Below, one piece after another: positions 48,307 through 57,822 of a DNA stretch of 64,000 bases. Within the stretch, counting starts at the first letter, position 1. Every line of letters begins with the position of its first letter. Both the position numbers and the translations under genes were made by a program. The notes beneath the pieces are model-generated. The model had not been told where the DNA came from and did no database searches. It saw nothing but the letters and a program-made list of their open reading frames with translations. Source of the DNA: Acidimicrobiia bacterium (GTDB lineage Bacteria; Actinomycetota; Acidimicrobiia; IMCC26256; JAOSJM01). Where the stretch lies: assembly GCA_027494165.1 (NCBI GenBank), contig JAOSJM010000005.1:682001-746000 (forward strand), written 5' to 3'.

Positions 48307-49197
48307 GTGAAGGTCCGGATCGGGTTCGGGCTCGGCACCCGGGGGCCCGGGATCGACCGGGCCTTCGGTGGGATCGTCGACGACCTCGAGCGGCTGGGGT
48401 TCGACTCGCTGTGGCTCTCGGAGCGGGCCACCGGGACCGCACCCGACCCGCTCGTGGGGCTGGCGTACGCCGCCGGTCGCACCGAGCGCCTGAAGCTCGG
48501 CACGAGCGTGCAGGTGCTCCCGGGCCGCAACCCGGTCCTGCTGGCGAAGGCCTGGGCGAGCCTCGACCGGCTCTCGAGGGGCCGAGCCCTGCCGGCGTTC
48601 GGGCTCGGCGTGGCGGACCCCGACGAGCAGCAGGCCTTCGGGGTGGCCCGGGACGAGCGGGCCGCCTGGCTCGACGAGGCCCTCCCCCTGCTCCGGCGGC
48701 TCTGGACCGAGGACTCCGTCGACCACGCGGGGCGCCGGTTCTCGTTCCGGGGCCTGCGGATGGAGCCCAAGCCGGTGGAGCGTCTCGACGTCTGGCTCGG
48801 CGGAAGAGCCGACGCCGAGCTCCGCCGGGTGGGGCGTCTCGCCGACGGCTGGCTCGCCAGCTTCTCGACCCCGGCCGACGTGGCCCGGGGCCGCCGGATC
48901 GTCGAGGAGACCGCCGCCGGTTGCGGGCGCGAGATCGACCCCGAGCACTTCGGGGCGGTGCTCGTCTACACGCGGGGCGACGTGCCCGAGGACCTCGCCC
49001 ACCGGGTGGCCGAGCGCCGCCCGGACGTGGACCCCCACCAGCTCCTCGCCGCCGGGATCCCCGCGCTGGGCGAGCGGATCGAGGAGATGGTGGCGGTGGG
49101 GTGCTCGAAGTTCGTGGTCGTCCCGGCCGCCGAGCCCCGCTCGTGGACCGACGAGCTCGAGGCGCTGGCCGCCGAGGTGGTGCCCCTCCAGACCTGA
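48307..49197 (+). CDS. LLM-class F420-type oxidoreductase (TIGR03854-like)
   Basis: A 296-aa luciferase-like TIM barrel: RIGFGLGTRGPGIDRAFGGI, FDSLWLSERATG, RLKLGTSVQVLPGRNPVLLA, PAFGLGVADPDEQQAFGV, DVWLGGRADAELRRVGRLAD and DPEHFGAVLVYTRG. It closely follows the probable F420-dependent MSMEG_3544-like family as I remember it. GTG 48307 follows GGAGGGGCCGG. Substrate unknown; likely works on an intermediate of the adjacent acyl-CoA dehydrogenase pathway. Confidence 0.88.
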   Translation: MKVRIGFGLGTRGPGIDRAFGGIVDDLERLGFDSLWLSERATGTAPDPLVGLAYAAGRTERLKLGTSVQVLPGRNPVLLAKAWASLDRLSRGRALPAFGLGVADPDEQQAFGVARDERAAWLDEALPLLRRLWTEDSVDHAGRRFSFRGLRMEPKPVERLDVWLGGRADAELRRVGRLADGWLASFSTPADVARGRRIVEETAAGCGREIDPEHFGAVLVYTRGDVPEDLAHRVAERRPDVDPHQLLAAGIPALGERIEEMVAVGCSKFVVVPAAEPRSWTDELEALAAEVVPLQT

Positions 49198-49251
49198 CCG
49201 TGAGGATCACCGGTGGGGCCTGGCGGTCTGCTGGTCCGTTCGGCCGGTGGG

Positions 49252-50883
49252 TCAGCGCGTCCGCTCGACGGTGAGCTCACCCGCCTCGTGGCGGGCCCGC
49301 AGGACCTTCTTGTCGAACTTGCCCACGCTGGTCTTGGGCACCTCCTCGACGAAGCACCACCGCTCGGGGACCTGCCAGTGGGCGACCTTCCCCTCGAGGA
49401 AGGCCTGCAGCTCCTCGGGGGTCACGGCCGAGCCCTCCCGGCGCACGACGCAAGCGAGCGGCCGCTCCCCCAGCGCTCGTCGCGCACGCCGATGACGCTG
49501 GCCTCGAGCACGTCGGGGGTGGCCCATGAGCTCGTTCTCGAGCTCGACGGAGCTGATCCACTCGCCCCCGGACTTGATGACGTCCTTGGCCCGATCGGTG
49601 ATCTGGACGAACCCGTTGGGCTCGACCGTGCCGACGTCGCCGGTGCGCAGCCAGCCGTCGTCGAACTTCTCCGGCGAGGGGTCGCGGTGGTACGAGCCGG
49701 TGATCCAGGGCCCCCGGACCTCGATCTCGCCGACCGCCTTGCCGTCCCAGGGCAGCTCGGCGCCGTCGCCGCCCACGATCCGCAGCTCCACCCCGGGGAC
49801 GACCCGACCGGTCCGGGCCCGCCAGTCCAGCTCCTCGTCGGCCGGCACGCCCCGGGGCGGGTGCGCGACCGCTCCGAGCGGGCTGGTCTCGGTCATCCCC
49901 CACGCCTGGACGATCTGCACGCCGTAGCGGTCCTGGAACGCCAGGATCAGCGAGCGGGGCACGGCCGACCCGCCGCACACGATCATCCGCATCGAGGAGA
50001 GGTCGAGGGGGTGGTGCTCCCCGTGCTGGAGCAGCCCGGCCCAGATGGTGGGGACCCCGCCCGAGAACGTCGGGCGCTCGGCCGCGATGAACCGGGCCAG
50101 CGGCTCGGGCTGGAGGAACCGGTCGGGCATGAGGAAGTCGACCCCGGACTGCCATCCCGCGTACGGGATCCCCCAGGCGTTGGCGTGGAACATCGGAACG
50201 ATCGGGAGCACCCGGTCGGACTCGAGGAGCCCCATCGCCGCCGCGGCGTTCACCGCCATGGAGTGCAGCACCGTCGAGCGGTGCGAGTAGACCACACCCT
50301 TGGGGTTCCCGGTGGTACCGCTCGTGTAGCACATCGCCGCCGCGGCCCGTTCGTCGAGGTCGGGCCAGGCGAACCCGGGCTCCTCGGCCCCCAGCAGCTC
50401 CTCGTAGCCCAGCACCTCCTTGCCCGAGGCCTCGGCCAGCGGAGACGGGTCGCCCTCCCCCACCATCACGTAGCGCTCGACGCCGGGGAGCTGCCGGGCC
50501 ACGGGGGCCAGGAGCGGGACCAGGCTCGCGTCGACCAGGACGACCCGGTCCTCGGCGTGGTTCACCACGTAGACGAGCTGGTCGGGGAACAGGCGGATGT
50601 TCAGCGTGTGGAGCACCGCGCCCATGCAGGGCACCGCGAAGTAGGCCTCGAGATGCTCCTGGTTGTTCCACGCGAACGTGCCGACCCGGTCCCCCTCACC
50701 GATCCCCAGCCGGCGCAACGCCGCCGCCAGCCGCTCGGCTCGCCTTGCGACCTCGGAGTACCGGGCCCGTCGCGAGGCCTCGCCCAGGAACGTGACCACC
50801 TCGCTGTCGGCGTGGACCGCCCGGCCGTGGCGGAGGATCCCGGTGATCGTGAGCGGGAAGTCCTGCATCGTGCTCGCCAGCAT
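49252..50883 (-). CDS. Long-chain acyl-CoA synthetase (compensated double frameshift)
   Basis: A 543-aa AMP-forming ligase: [83 protein letters not shown], and Lys in [12 protein letters not shown]. Between LMGHP and GERPLACVV about 18 residues are scrambled: a fifth G at 49515-49519 (should be four) and a missing C at 49467-49471 (should be six) cancel. Correct reading gives [19 protein letters not shown] 50883 has GGAGGAAGG upstream and TAGCCT near 50926-50931. Medium- or long-chain fatty acids. Confidence 0.9.
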   Translation of the reverse strand: MLASTMQDFPLTITGILRHGRAVHADSEVVTFLGEASRRARYSEVARRAERLAAALRRLGIGEGDRVGTFAWNNQEHLEAYFAVPCMGAVLHTLNIRLFPDQLVYVVNHAEDRVVLVDASLVPLLAPVARQLPGVERYVMVGEGDPSPLAEASGKEVLGYEELLGAEEPGFAWPDLDERAAAAMCYTSGTTGNPKGVVYSHRSTVLHSMAVNAAAAMGLLESDRVLPIVPMFHANAWGIPYAGWQSGVDFLMPDRFLQPEPLARFIAAERPTFSGGVPTIWAGLLQHGEHHPLDLSSMRMIVCGGSAVPRSLILAFQDRYGVQIVQAWGMTETSPLGAVAHPPRGVPADEELDWRARTGRVVPGVELRIVGGDGAELPWDGKAVGEIEVRGPWITGSYHRDPSPEKFDDGWLRTGDVGTVEPNGFVQITDRAKDVIKSGGEWISSVELENELMGHPRRARGQRHRRARRALGERPLACVVRREGSAVTPEELQAFLEGKVAHWQVPERWCFVEEVPKTSVGKFDKKVLRARHEAGELTVERTR

Positions 50884-51068
50884 GGCGATCCTTCCTCCGA
50901 TCGGGCCCGACCCGGCGACGTCCGCAGGCTACCGGCCCCGACCCGGGCGGCCCAGGGAGCGCCCCACTGGCGCCGGGGGACGGTCCGGACCCGGCCGGGC
51001 CGTCGACACCCGGGGTCCGGCTGGCGGAACGCGCCCGGCGGCCTATCGGCTGGCGGGAGACCCCTCGC

Positions 51069-51632
51069 TCAGCCGCCGTAGCTCATCCGGGTGTCCTCCA
51101 TCCGCAGGACCGGCGTCTCCTCGTCCTGCTGGAACCCGCAGTCGACGACCTCGCCGACGAAGAGCGTGTGGCCGCCGGTCTCGACGGCCTGGCGGACCTC
51201 GCAGTCGAGGAAGGCGACCGCCTGGTCGAGGACGGGGGCACCGGTGAGCCCGTCGTGGTAGGGGATCCCGTTGAGCGTCCGGGCCGCCAGGTCGACGTCG
51301 ACCGGCTTGGTGAACTTGCGGACGATCGCCCGGTCCTCGCGGCTGATCACGTTGAGGACGAACACCCCGCTCTCGTCGACGAGCTGGTGGGTGAAGGCCT
51401 CGCGCTCCACGGCGATCCCGACGAGCTTGGGGTCGAAGGAGAGCTGGGTCGCCCAGTTGAGGGTCATCCCGTTCCGCCGCTCCCCGGCCCGGCTCCCCAC
51501 CACGTAGAGGCCGTAGGGCATCGTCCACAGCACGCGGCGGCGGAGCCGGTCGTAGTCCTCCTGCGCGGCGGGATGGTCCCCCACCGGCGGCGGGTACGGC
51601 CCGATCGGTCCCGTGCCCCCGGGTTGCGCCAT
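51069..51632 (-). CDS. Flavin reductase-like domain protein
   Basis: A 187-aa split-barrel flavoprotein: RRRVLWTMPYGLYVVGSRAG, NGMTLNWATQLSFDPKLVGI, FTHQLVDESGVFVLNVIS, VAFLDCEVRQAVETGGHTLF. It probably reduces or binds FMN for a partner oxygenase. ATG 51632 lies 8 nt after TAGGTT, so it is probably leaderless. The ATPase gene upstream on the same strand ends 11 nt before it, so read-through is also possible. Confidence 0.88.
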   Translation of the reverse strand: MAQPGGTGPIGPYPPPVGDHPAAQEDYDRLRRRVLWTMPYGLYVVGSRAGERRNGMTLNWATQLSFDPKLVGIAVEREAFTHQLVDESGVFVLNVISREDRAIVRKFTKPVDVDLAARTLNGIPYHDGLTGAPVLDQAVAFLDCEVRQAVETGGHTLFVGEVVDCGFQQDEETPVLRMEDTRMSYGG

Positions 51633-51640
51633 GGGACCGA

Positions 51641-51646
51641 AACCTA
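51641..51646 (-). promoter_or_regulatory. -10 box containing the stop codon of the upstream gene
   Basis: TAGGTT on the minus strand, 8 nt before ATG 51632. Its TAG is the stop codon of the P-type ATPase gene. Confidence 0.45.
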
Positions 51647-54361
51647 CCGCCCGGGATCGCCGGGGCCCACGCGCCCCCGGAGCAGCTTGTGGAGCTCGAC
51701 GACGACGAGCACGCTCGACGCGACCAGCACGATGCGGGCCCAGGCGGCGAGCCCGATCGGTTCGACCCGGAGCACGTACTGGGTGGGACGCCAATGGAGG
51801 GCCCCGAGGTGGACGGCCAGGGCCCCGGCCTGGGCGGCGAACAGGAACCGGTTGCCGAGCGGGTTCACGCGGAACACCGAGCGCCGCTCGGACCGGGCGT
51901 TGCCGACGTGGAAGGCCATGAAGACGACGAGCGTGGTGAGCGCCACCGTCCGGGCCTGCTCGATCGATTCCGTGCGACCGCGCTCCCAGTCGTAGAGCAG
52001 CAACGCCCCGACCGCCATCACCACCCCCGCGAGCGCCGTGCGCTCCCACAGGAGGCGCGAGATGACCGGTTCGGCGCGAGGTCGAGGGGGCCGGTCGAGC
52101 ACGTCCTTCTCGGCCGGCTCGAAGGCGAGCGCCACGTCCTGGAGACCGTTGGTCACCAGGTTGAACCACAGGAGCTGCGCCGGGAGGAGGATCAGGGGCC
52201 AGCCGAGGAGCATCACCGTCGGGATGAGGAGGATGGTCGCCGCTCCCGCGGAGAGCAGGAAGAACGAGACCTTGCGCACGTTCTCGAAGGTGACCCGGCC
52301 CTCCTCGACCGCCGCGTAGATGCTCACGAAGTTGTCGTCGGCGAGCACCATGTCGGCGGCCTCCCGGGCGACGTCGGTGCCCGACCTCCCCATGGCGATG
52401 CCGATGTCGGCGTGCTTCAGCGCCGGTGCGTCGTTCACGCCGTCACCCGTGACCGCGACCACGTCTCCCCGGGCCTGCGCCGCCCGGACGACGCGGAGCT
52501 TGTGGTCCGGGGAGACCCGGGCGTAGACGGCCACCTCCCGGACCCGCTCCCGCAGCTCCTCGTCGTCGAGGTCGTCGAGGTCGACGCCGGTCAGGACGGT
52601 GACGTCGTCGCCGGTCACGATGCCGAGCTCCGAGGCGATGGCCCGGGCCGTGGACGCGTGGTCGCCGGTGATCATCACCACTCGCAGCCCGGCCTGCTGG
52701 CACCCGACGATCGCTTCGCGGACCTCGGCTCGGGGGGGGTCGAGCATCCCCTGGAGGCCGAGGAACACGAGCCCCTCGGGTTCGTGATCGTGGTCGTGAC
52801 GGTGCCCGTGGGGGAGCAGGCGGTGGGCCATGGCGAGCACGCGCAGGCCGCGCCCGGCCATGGCGTGGGCCTGCTCGAGGACGTCCTCGGGGGTCAGGTC
52901 GGGACCCTCGATGATCTCGCACATCGCCAGCACCCTCTCGGGTGCGCCCTTCACGAAGACCACGTGCTCCCCGGTCGGGGCCTCCCGGATGCTGGCGGAG
53001 TACCGGCGTTCCGACTCGAAGGGGATCTCGGCCACGACCTCGTAGGCCTCTCGGCAGCTCTCGGGGTCGTAGCCGACGCGCGCCGCGGCCACCAGGAGCG
53101 CTGTCTCCGTGGGGTCGCCCTGCACCTCGATCCCGTCCTCCTCGGCGAGAAGGAGGTCGGCCTCGTTGGCGAGGACCCCGGCGAGGAGGGTGAGCTCCGT
53201 CGAACCGGCGTCGAGACCCGGGACCTCGAGGGTGGGGACGTCGCGGGGATCCGCCGGCTCGCCCGTCAGCGATCGGGTCCGACCCCCCGACCACAACTCC
53301 TGGACCGTCATGCGGTTCTCCGTGAGCGTGCCGGTCTTGTCGGAACCGACCAGGGTCGTGCTCCCCAGGGTCTCCACGGCGGGCAGCCGACGGACGATGG
53401 CGTTGCGGTGGGCCATGCGCCGGACACCCAGCGCCAGCGCGATGGTGAGCACCACGGGGAGCCCCTCGGGGATGGCGGCGACCGCGAGCGCCACCGCCAC
53501 GAGGAACATGTCCTCGACGCCCTCCCCCACGAGCAGGCCGGTGACGAAGGTCAGGACGCACGCCACACCGATGGCCACGCCGATGACGGTCGCGAAGCGG
53601 GCCATCCGGTCCTGGAGCGGTGACGCGATCTCGCCGGCCGCCCGGACGTGCTCGGCGATGGCGCCCAGCTCGGTGTCGTCGCCGGTGGCGACGACGACCC
53701 CCCGGGCACGGCCGCTGGCGACGACCGTCCCGGTGAAGGCCAGGTTGGCCCGGTCGGCCAGGACGAGAGCTTCCTCGAGCGGGTCGTCGGTCTTGGTCAC
53801 GGCGACGGACTCGCCGGTGAGGAGCGACTCGTCGACCAGGAACGCCGTCGTGGACAGGAGGCGGAGGTCGGCCGGCACGCGCAGCCCCGACTCGAGCAGC
53901 ACGATGTCGCCGGGGACGAGGTCCGCGCTGTCGACGTCCCACTCGCGGCCCTCGCGGACCACCCGGGCGTGGGGCGAGACGAGCTGCATCAGCGCTCGCA
54001 CCGACGCCTCGGCCCGGCGTTCCTGCACCATCCCGATCGCCGCGTTGAGGGCGAGCACCGCTCCGATGACCGCCGCGTCGATGTGCTCGTCGAGCGCGAC
54101 GGTGAAGACCACGGCCCCCAGCAGGATGTAGATGAGCGGGCTGCGGAACTGGTTCAGGAGGGTGGCCCACCAGGGAGGCGGGGGGACCTCCTCGAGGCGG
54201 TTCGGGCCGTGGAGGTCGAGACGCCGTCTCGCCTCCTCACGGGCGAGTCCGTGGGGACCCGTGCCGAGCTCGGTGAGCACCTCGTCGGCGTCGAGCGCGT
54301 GCCAGGGCGGCGCACCGGGCTCGGCCTGCCGGGCATCGGTGTCGGTCGGCGGCGCGTCCAT
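51644..54361 (-). CDS. P-type cation-transporting ATPase (P2 type) with His-rich insert
   Basis: A 905-aa pump. TGES at 182-185, PEGLP at 298-302, phosphorylated Asp341 (SDKTGTLTENR), KGAPERVL in the nucleotide domain, GDGVND at 639-644, four C-terminal helices. The PEGLP and cation-ATPase N-terminal domain place it with calcium/manganese pumps of the PMR1/PacL kind. A short cluster of histidines (HGHRHDHDH, 518-526) lies between nucleotide and phosphorylation domains and is unusual. ATG 54361 is used, although the frame is open to 54424. Confidence 0.93.
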   Translation of the reverse strand: MDAPPTDTDARQAEPGAPPWHALDADEVLTELGTGPHGLAREEARRRLDLHGPNRLEEVPPPPWWATLLNQFRSPLIYILLGAVVFTVALDEHIDAAVIGAVLALNAAIGMVQERRAEASVRALMQLVSPHARVVREGREWDVDSADLVPGDIVLLESGLRVPADLRLLSTTAFLVDESLLTGESVAVTKTDDPLEEALVLADRANLAFTGTVVASGRARGVVVATGDDTELGAIAEHVRAAGEIASPLQDRMARFATVIGVAIGVACVLTFVTGLLVGEGVEDMFLVAVALAVAAIPEGLPVVLTIALALGVRRMAHRNAIVRRLPAVETLGSTTLVGSDKTGTLTENRMTVQELWSGGRTRSLTGEPADPRDVPTLEVPGLDAGSTELTLLAGVLANEADLLLAEEDGIEVQGDPTETALLVAAARVGYDPESCREAYEVVAEIPFESERRYSASIREAPTGEHVVFVKGAPERVLAMCEIIEGPDLTPEDVLEQAHAMAGRGLRVLAMAHRLLPHGHRHDHDHEPEGLVFLGLQGMLDPPRAEVREAIVGCQQAGLRVVMITGDHASTARAIASELGIVTGDDVTVLTGVDLDDLDDEELRERVREVAVYARVSPDHKLRVVRAAQARGDVVAVTGDGVNDAPALKHADIGIAMGRSGTDVAREAADMVLADDNFVSIYAAVEEGRVTFENVRKVSFFLLSAGAATILLIPTVMLLGWPLILLPAQLLWFNLVTNGLQDVALAFEPAEKDVLDRPPRPRAEPVISRLLWERTALAGVVMAVGALLLYDWERGRTESIEQARTVALTTLVVFMAFHVGNARSERRSVFRVNPLGNRFLFAAQAGALAVHLGALHWRPTQYVLRVEPIGLAAWARIVLVASSVLVVVELHKLLRGRVGPGDPGR

Positions 54362-54469
54362 CAGGGACCTCGTCGGTCGAACGGGCGACTCGCCGACCAG
54401 TCTTCCCGGCACACCGGTCGCCATGGTGGTCGCCGCCCGGGGAAGTTCAAGGCGGCCGACCCGGGTTGC

Positions 54470-56218
54470 TCAGAGGATGCCGAGACCCATGAGCTCGGCG
54501 GCCCGGCTCATGTCCCCCTCGAGCCGCAGCTTCTGGGTGACGAAGGCCTGGTCGCCGGGGAGGTCGCCGTTCACCATCGCCACGTAGTCGGCATCGCGCA
54601 TCCGGATCGTGCAGGTCGCGTCGGCGACCTCGGTGTCGAGCCGGCGGACCTCGAGCGCGGAGTCGCGCACGGCCACGGTCCAGATCCCCCGTCGGGCCCG
54701 TCGAGGACCATCTGGAGCGCGATCTCGACCCCGGCCGCCCTCGCCGGGTCGAAGCGGCCCGGCAGGACCTGCTCGAAGAACTCGGCCGGCGTGGCCACCC
54801 GGGTCCTCGGCCGCCGGCGCGACGCCGCCCGCTCGCGCGGCATCAGCTCGCGCTCCATCGCCTCGACGGACTCGGCGAGGATCTCGACCATCCGGTCGGC
54901 TGTCTCCGTGTCGATGGTGAGGGGCGGGGCGAGCCCCCACGACCTCGGTGCCCATCGCCCGGGCGTAGAGGCCGCGCTCCCAGGCCTCGTGCTCGACCAG
55001 GCTGCAGGCCCCGTGGGGACGCGTGAAGCCGCGCTTCGTCTCCTTGTCGGCGACGAGCTCGACGCCGACCATGAGGCCCATCCCCCGCACCTCGCCCACG
55101 GAGTCGAAGCGCTCCAGCTCCCGCATCCGTTCCATGAGGTGGGCACCGACCCGGGCCGCGTTGGCGGGGAGGTCCTCGGCCTCGACGACGTCGAGGTTGG
55201 CGAGCGCGGCCGCGCAGCAGGCGGGGTGGCCGCTGTAGGTGTAGCCGTGGCTGAAGGGCATCTGCTCGGGCAGGCGCGCCGAGATGGTGTCCCAGATCTC
55301 GTCGGAGACGACGGAGGCACCCAGGGGCAGGTAGCCGCTGGTGAGCCCCTTGGCCAGGGTCACGATGTCGGGGCGCACGCCGTCCCATTGCTGGAACCCG
55401 AACATGGTCCCGGTGCGCCCGAACCCGGTGACCACCTCGTCGACGACGAGCAGGATCCCGTACCGGTCGCAGATCTCTCGGATCCTCGGGAAGTAGTCGG
55501 GGGGCGGCGGGATGATCCCGCCGGCGCCGATCACCGGCTCGGCGATGAACGCCGCGATCGTGTCGGGCCCCTCGGCTTCGACGAGGTCCTCGAGGGACCG
55601 GGCGCAGGCGAGGTCGCACTCCGGGTAGGTCCGGCCCAGCTCGCAGCGGTAGCAGTACGGCGCGGCGACGTGCGCAAAGCCGGGCGGCTCCGGACCGAAG
55701 TTCCAGTGCATGGGCATGATGCCGGTCGCGGTCATGGTGGCGATCGTCAGCCCGTGGTAGCCGTGGTGGCGGGCCACGATCGTCTTGCGACGGTCCTCGC
55801 CCCGGAGGGCCCGGTAGAGGCGGACGATCTTGAAGTTCGTCTCGTTGGCCTCCGACCCTCCCGACCCGAACATCACGTGGTTCAGCCCGTGCTCGGGCGG
55901 GAACAGCGCCGCGATCCGCTCGGCCAGCTCGATGGCCCGGGGGTGGGACTGCCCGTGGAACGTCGTGAAGTACTCGAGGGTCTGCATCTGGCGGTGCACG
56001 GCGTCGACGATCTCGGGCCGCCCGTGCCCGACGGCGACGCACCACAGGCCGGCGAAGCCGTCGATGATCCTCCGCCCGCGGTCGTCGGTGAGCCACCACC
56101 CGTCGGCGTCCACGACGATGCGTGGTCCGGGCCCGCCGGTCATCTCCCGGGGCGGCGTGACCGGGTGGATGAGGTGGGCGGCGTCCCGGGCGGCGAGCGT
56201 GCCGGTCGGCTCGGTCAT
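54470..56218 (-). CDS. Class III aminotransferase fused to a C-terminal SCP2 domain
   Basis: PLP-dependent omega-aminotransferase: FAGLWCVAVGHG, MFGSGGSEANETNFKIVRLY, VVDEVVTGFGRTGTMFGF (Asp260) and PLP-Lys290 in TLAKGLTSGYLPLGA, plus a Cys-rich loop (CYRCELGRTYPECDLAC). After about residue 460 comes an SCP2-like sterol-carrier domain (TPAEFFEQVLPGRFDP; CTIRMRDADYVAMVNGD). Two cancelling errors scramble about 80 residues: an extra C at 54934-54938 and a missing C at 54686-54690. Correct reading shows no stop between the domains. ATG 56218 has GGAGGGGGG upstream. Confidence 0.85.
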   Translation of the reverse strand: MTEPTGTLAARDAAHLIHPVTPPREMTGGPGPRIVVDADGWWLTDDRGRRIIDGFAGLWCVAVGHGRPEIVDAVHRQMQTLEYFTTFHGQSHPRAIELAERIAALFPPEHGLNHVMFGSGGSEANETNFKIVRLYRALRGEDRRKTIVARHHGYHGLTIATMTATGIMPMHWNFGPEPPGFAHVAAPYCYRCELGRTYPECDLACARSLEDLVEAEGPDTIAAFIAEPVIGAGGIIPPPPDYFPRIREICDRYGILLVVDEVVTGFGRTGTMFGFQQWDGVRPDIVTLAKGLTSGYLPLGASVVSDEIWDTISARLPEQMPFSHGYTYSGHPACCAAALANLDVVEAEDLPANAARVGAHLMERMRELERFDSVGEVRGMGLMVGVELVADKETKRGFTRPHGACSLVEHEAWERGLYARAMGTEVVGARPAPHHRHGDSRPDGRDPRRVRRGDGARADAARAGGVAPAAEDPGGHAGRVLRAGPAGPLRPGEGGRGRDRAPDGPRRARRGIWTVAVRDSALEVRRLDTEVADATCTIRMRDADYVAMVNGDLPGDQAFVTQKLRLEGDMSRAAELMGLGIL

Positions 56219-56375
56219 GGTGCGATCCCCCCTCCGGGCGGTGGCACCGCCCGCGACCCGGCCACGCTAGTTCCTGCCCACCCGATCCGCTCCCGGCTCG
56301 CGCGGTCCCCACGGTCGACGGCCGGCTCCACGGGCGCTGCCGTCCGCGACGTCGCCGACATCCGCGAGCCGGGGG

Positions 56376-56416
56376 TTGACAGCTGGGGTATTTGATTGAT
56401 CATTCGTTCAATGATC
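56376..56416 (+). promoter_or_regulatory. Promoter with TetR-type palindromic operator
   Basis: TTGACA (56376-56381) is the -35. About 17 bp on, GATCATT-CGTTC-AATGATC (56398-56416) is a perfect inverted repeat with 7-bp arms covering the -10. It is AT-rich against the background. ATG 56434 of the TetR gene follows by 17 bp. Autorepression, and perhaps control of the divergent aminotransferase gene, is inferred. Confidence 0.7.
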
Positions 56417-56433
56417 GCTCGAGGACCGCTCAC

Positions 56434-57015
56434 ATGACCCCCGCCGGTACCGGCTCGGCAAGCGGGCCGAGCAGGCCGAGGCGACCCGCGAGCGGATCGT
56501 CCGGGCGACCTTCGCGCTGCACTCGGACGCGGTGTGCTCGCCACCTCGATGAAGGACATCGCGGACCGGGCCGACGTGAGCGTCGGGACCGTCTACCACC
56601 ACTTCCCCACCTACGGCGACGCCGTCGTCGCCTGCGGGCGGTACGCGAGCGAGATCGCGCCCGCCCCCACGGTGGCCGTGCTCGACGGGCTCCGGAGCCG
56701 CTCGCGGCGGGTGACCGGATGGTCCACGAGCTCTTCGCCTTCTTCGAGCGCATCCCCGGGCTCGAGAAGATCCTCGTCGCGCGACCGGGTCCCTGCCCTC
56801 TCCGGCACTTCGCCGAGGTCGACCGGACGCTGCAGGAGCTCGTCTCGGCGGCCGTCGGCACCGACGACGGCACGATCGTGACGGTGACCGCCCTCTGGAC
56901 CCGCGGTCTTCCTCCGCCTCACGGAGGGCGGGCTCCCGCGGGGAGGCGGCCGACCGGGTCGCCGACGTCCTGCTCGCCTGGTTGGGCGGGCACCGACCAC
57001 CGACGGCCGGTGTGA
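56434..57015 (+). CDS. TetR-family transcriptional regulator (three or more frameshifts)
   Basis: Reconstructed from pieces: MTPRRYRLGKRAEQAEATRE (one more C in the C5 run just after ATG 56434), RIVRATFALHSD, then LATSMKDIADRADVSVGTVY with HHFPTYGDAVVACG (TetR helix-turn-helix), RMVHELFAFFERIPGLEKIL, FAEVDRTLQELVSAAVG and a last piece ending LLAWLGGHRPPTAGV before TGA 57013. Breaks near 56437, 56525, 56705 and 56900. The palindrome upstream suits it. The ligand-binding domain is of no recognisable subgroup. Confidence 0.75.
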   Translation: MTPAGTGSASGPSRPRRPASGSSGRPSRCTRTRCARHLDEGHRGPGRRERRDRLPPLPHLRRRRRRLRAVRERDRARPHGGRARRAPEPLAAGDRMVHELFAFFERIPGLEKILVARPGPCPLRHFAEVDRTLQELVSAAVGTDDGTIVTVTALWTRGLPPPHGGRAPAGRRPTGSPTSCSPGWAGTDHRRPV

Positions 57016-57124
57016 GGAGGCCGGCACGCCAGGGCCTGACCCGTCCGCCGGGAACCCACCCGGGCCCGATCCAGCACCGGAACCGCACCCGCCGGCCCCG
57101 AGGCCGTCGAGACAGGAGACCGTC

Positions 57125-57802
57125 ATGGGGACCGTCGACGAGATCGCCCCGGACGTCTTCCGGATCTCCACCACGTCCCCGACATCGCCCCGCCCGCGGG
57201 GTTCACCTTCAACCAGTTCGTCGTGGGCCGAGGAACCGCTGCTGTACCACACGGGACCTGCGCCATGTTCCCGCTCGTCTCGAGGCCGTCGGGGTCGTGG
57301 TCGAGGCTCCGCTGGATCGCCTTCGACCACGTCGAAGCCGACGAGTGCGGCTCGATGAACCAGTGGCTGGCGCCGCGGGCGGAGGTGCCCACGGGGCGCT
57401 GGGCTGCATGGTCTCGCTGAACGACCTCGCCGACCGGCGCCCGGGCCCTCGCCGACGGCGAGGTGCTCGACCTGGGCGGCAAGAGGTCCGCCACCTCGAC
57501 ACCCTCCGTCCCCCACAACTGGGAGTGCGCCTCCTGTTCGAGGAGACCACCGGCACCCTGTTGCGGGCGACCTCTTCACCCACCTGGGGAACGGGCCGGC
57601 GCTGACCGGCGAGGACCTGATCGGACCGGCCCTCGAGGGCGAGCAGGCCTTCGGCTCCAGTCCCTGGTCGGCCGTGCCGACCATCGCGGCTGCGGGCTCG
57701 AGGCGGACGCTGGCGATCATGACGGCTCCTCGTACGCGGGGAGCGCGGCGCTGGGGCCTGGCGAACGCCTACGACGAGCTGCTCACCGGCGTGCCGGTCT
57801 GA
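57125..57802 (+). CDS. MBL-fold ODP-type metallo-hydrolase (multiply frameshifted)
   Basis: Metallo-beta-lactamase fold with the di-iron pattern of flavodiiron or ODP proteins: FDHVEADECGSMNQWL gives the HxExD motif, and GDLFTHLGNGPALT near the C-terminus gives the bridging Asp and a His. Other pieces are MGTVDEIAPDVFRI, FTFNQFVV, GALGCMVSLNDLA and VPHNWECALLFEE, in different frames, with at least five single-base breaks between 57165 and 57570. No flavodoxin domain follows. ATG 57125 has GGAG upstream. Possibly a small oxygen- or NO-binding protein. Confidence 0.65.
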
Positions 57803-57822
57803 CCCGCGAACGCACGGTGAGG

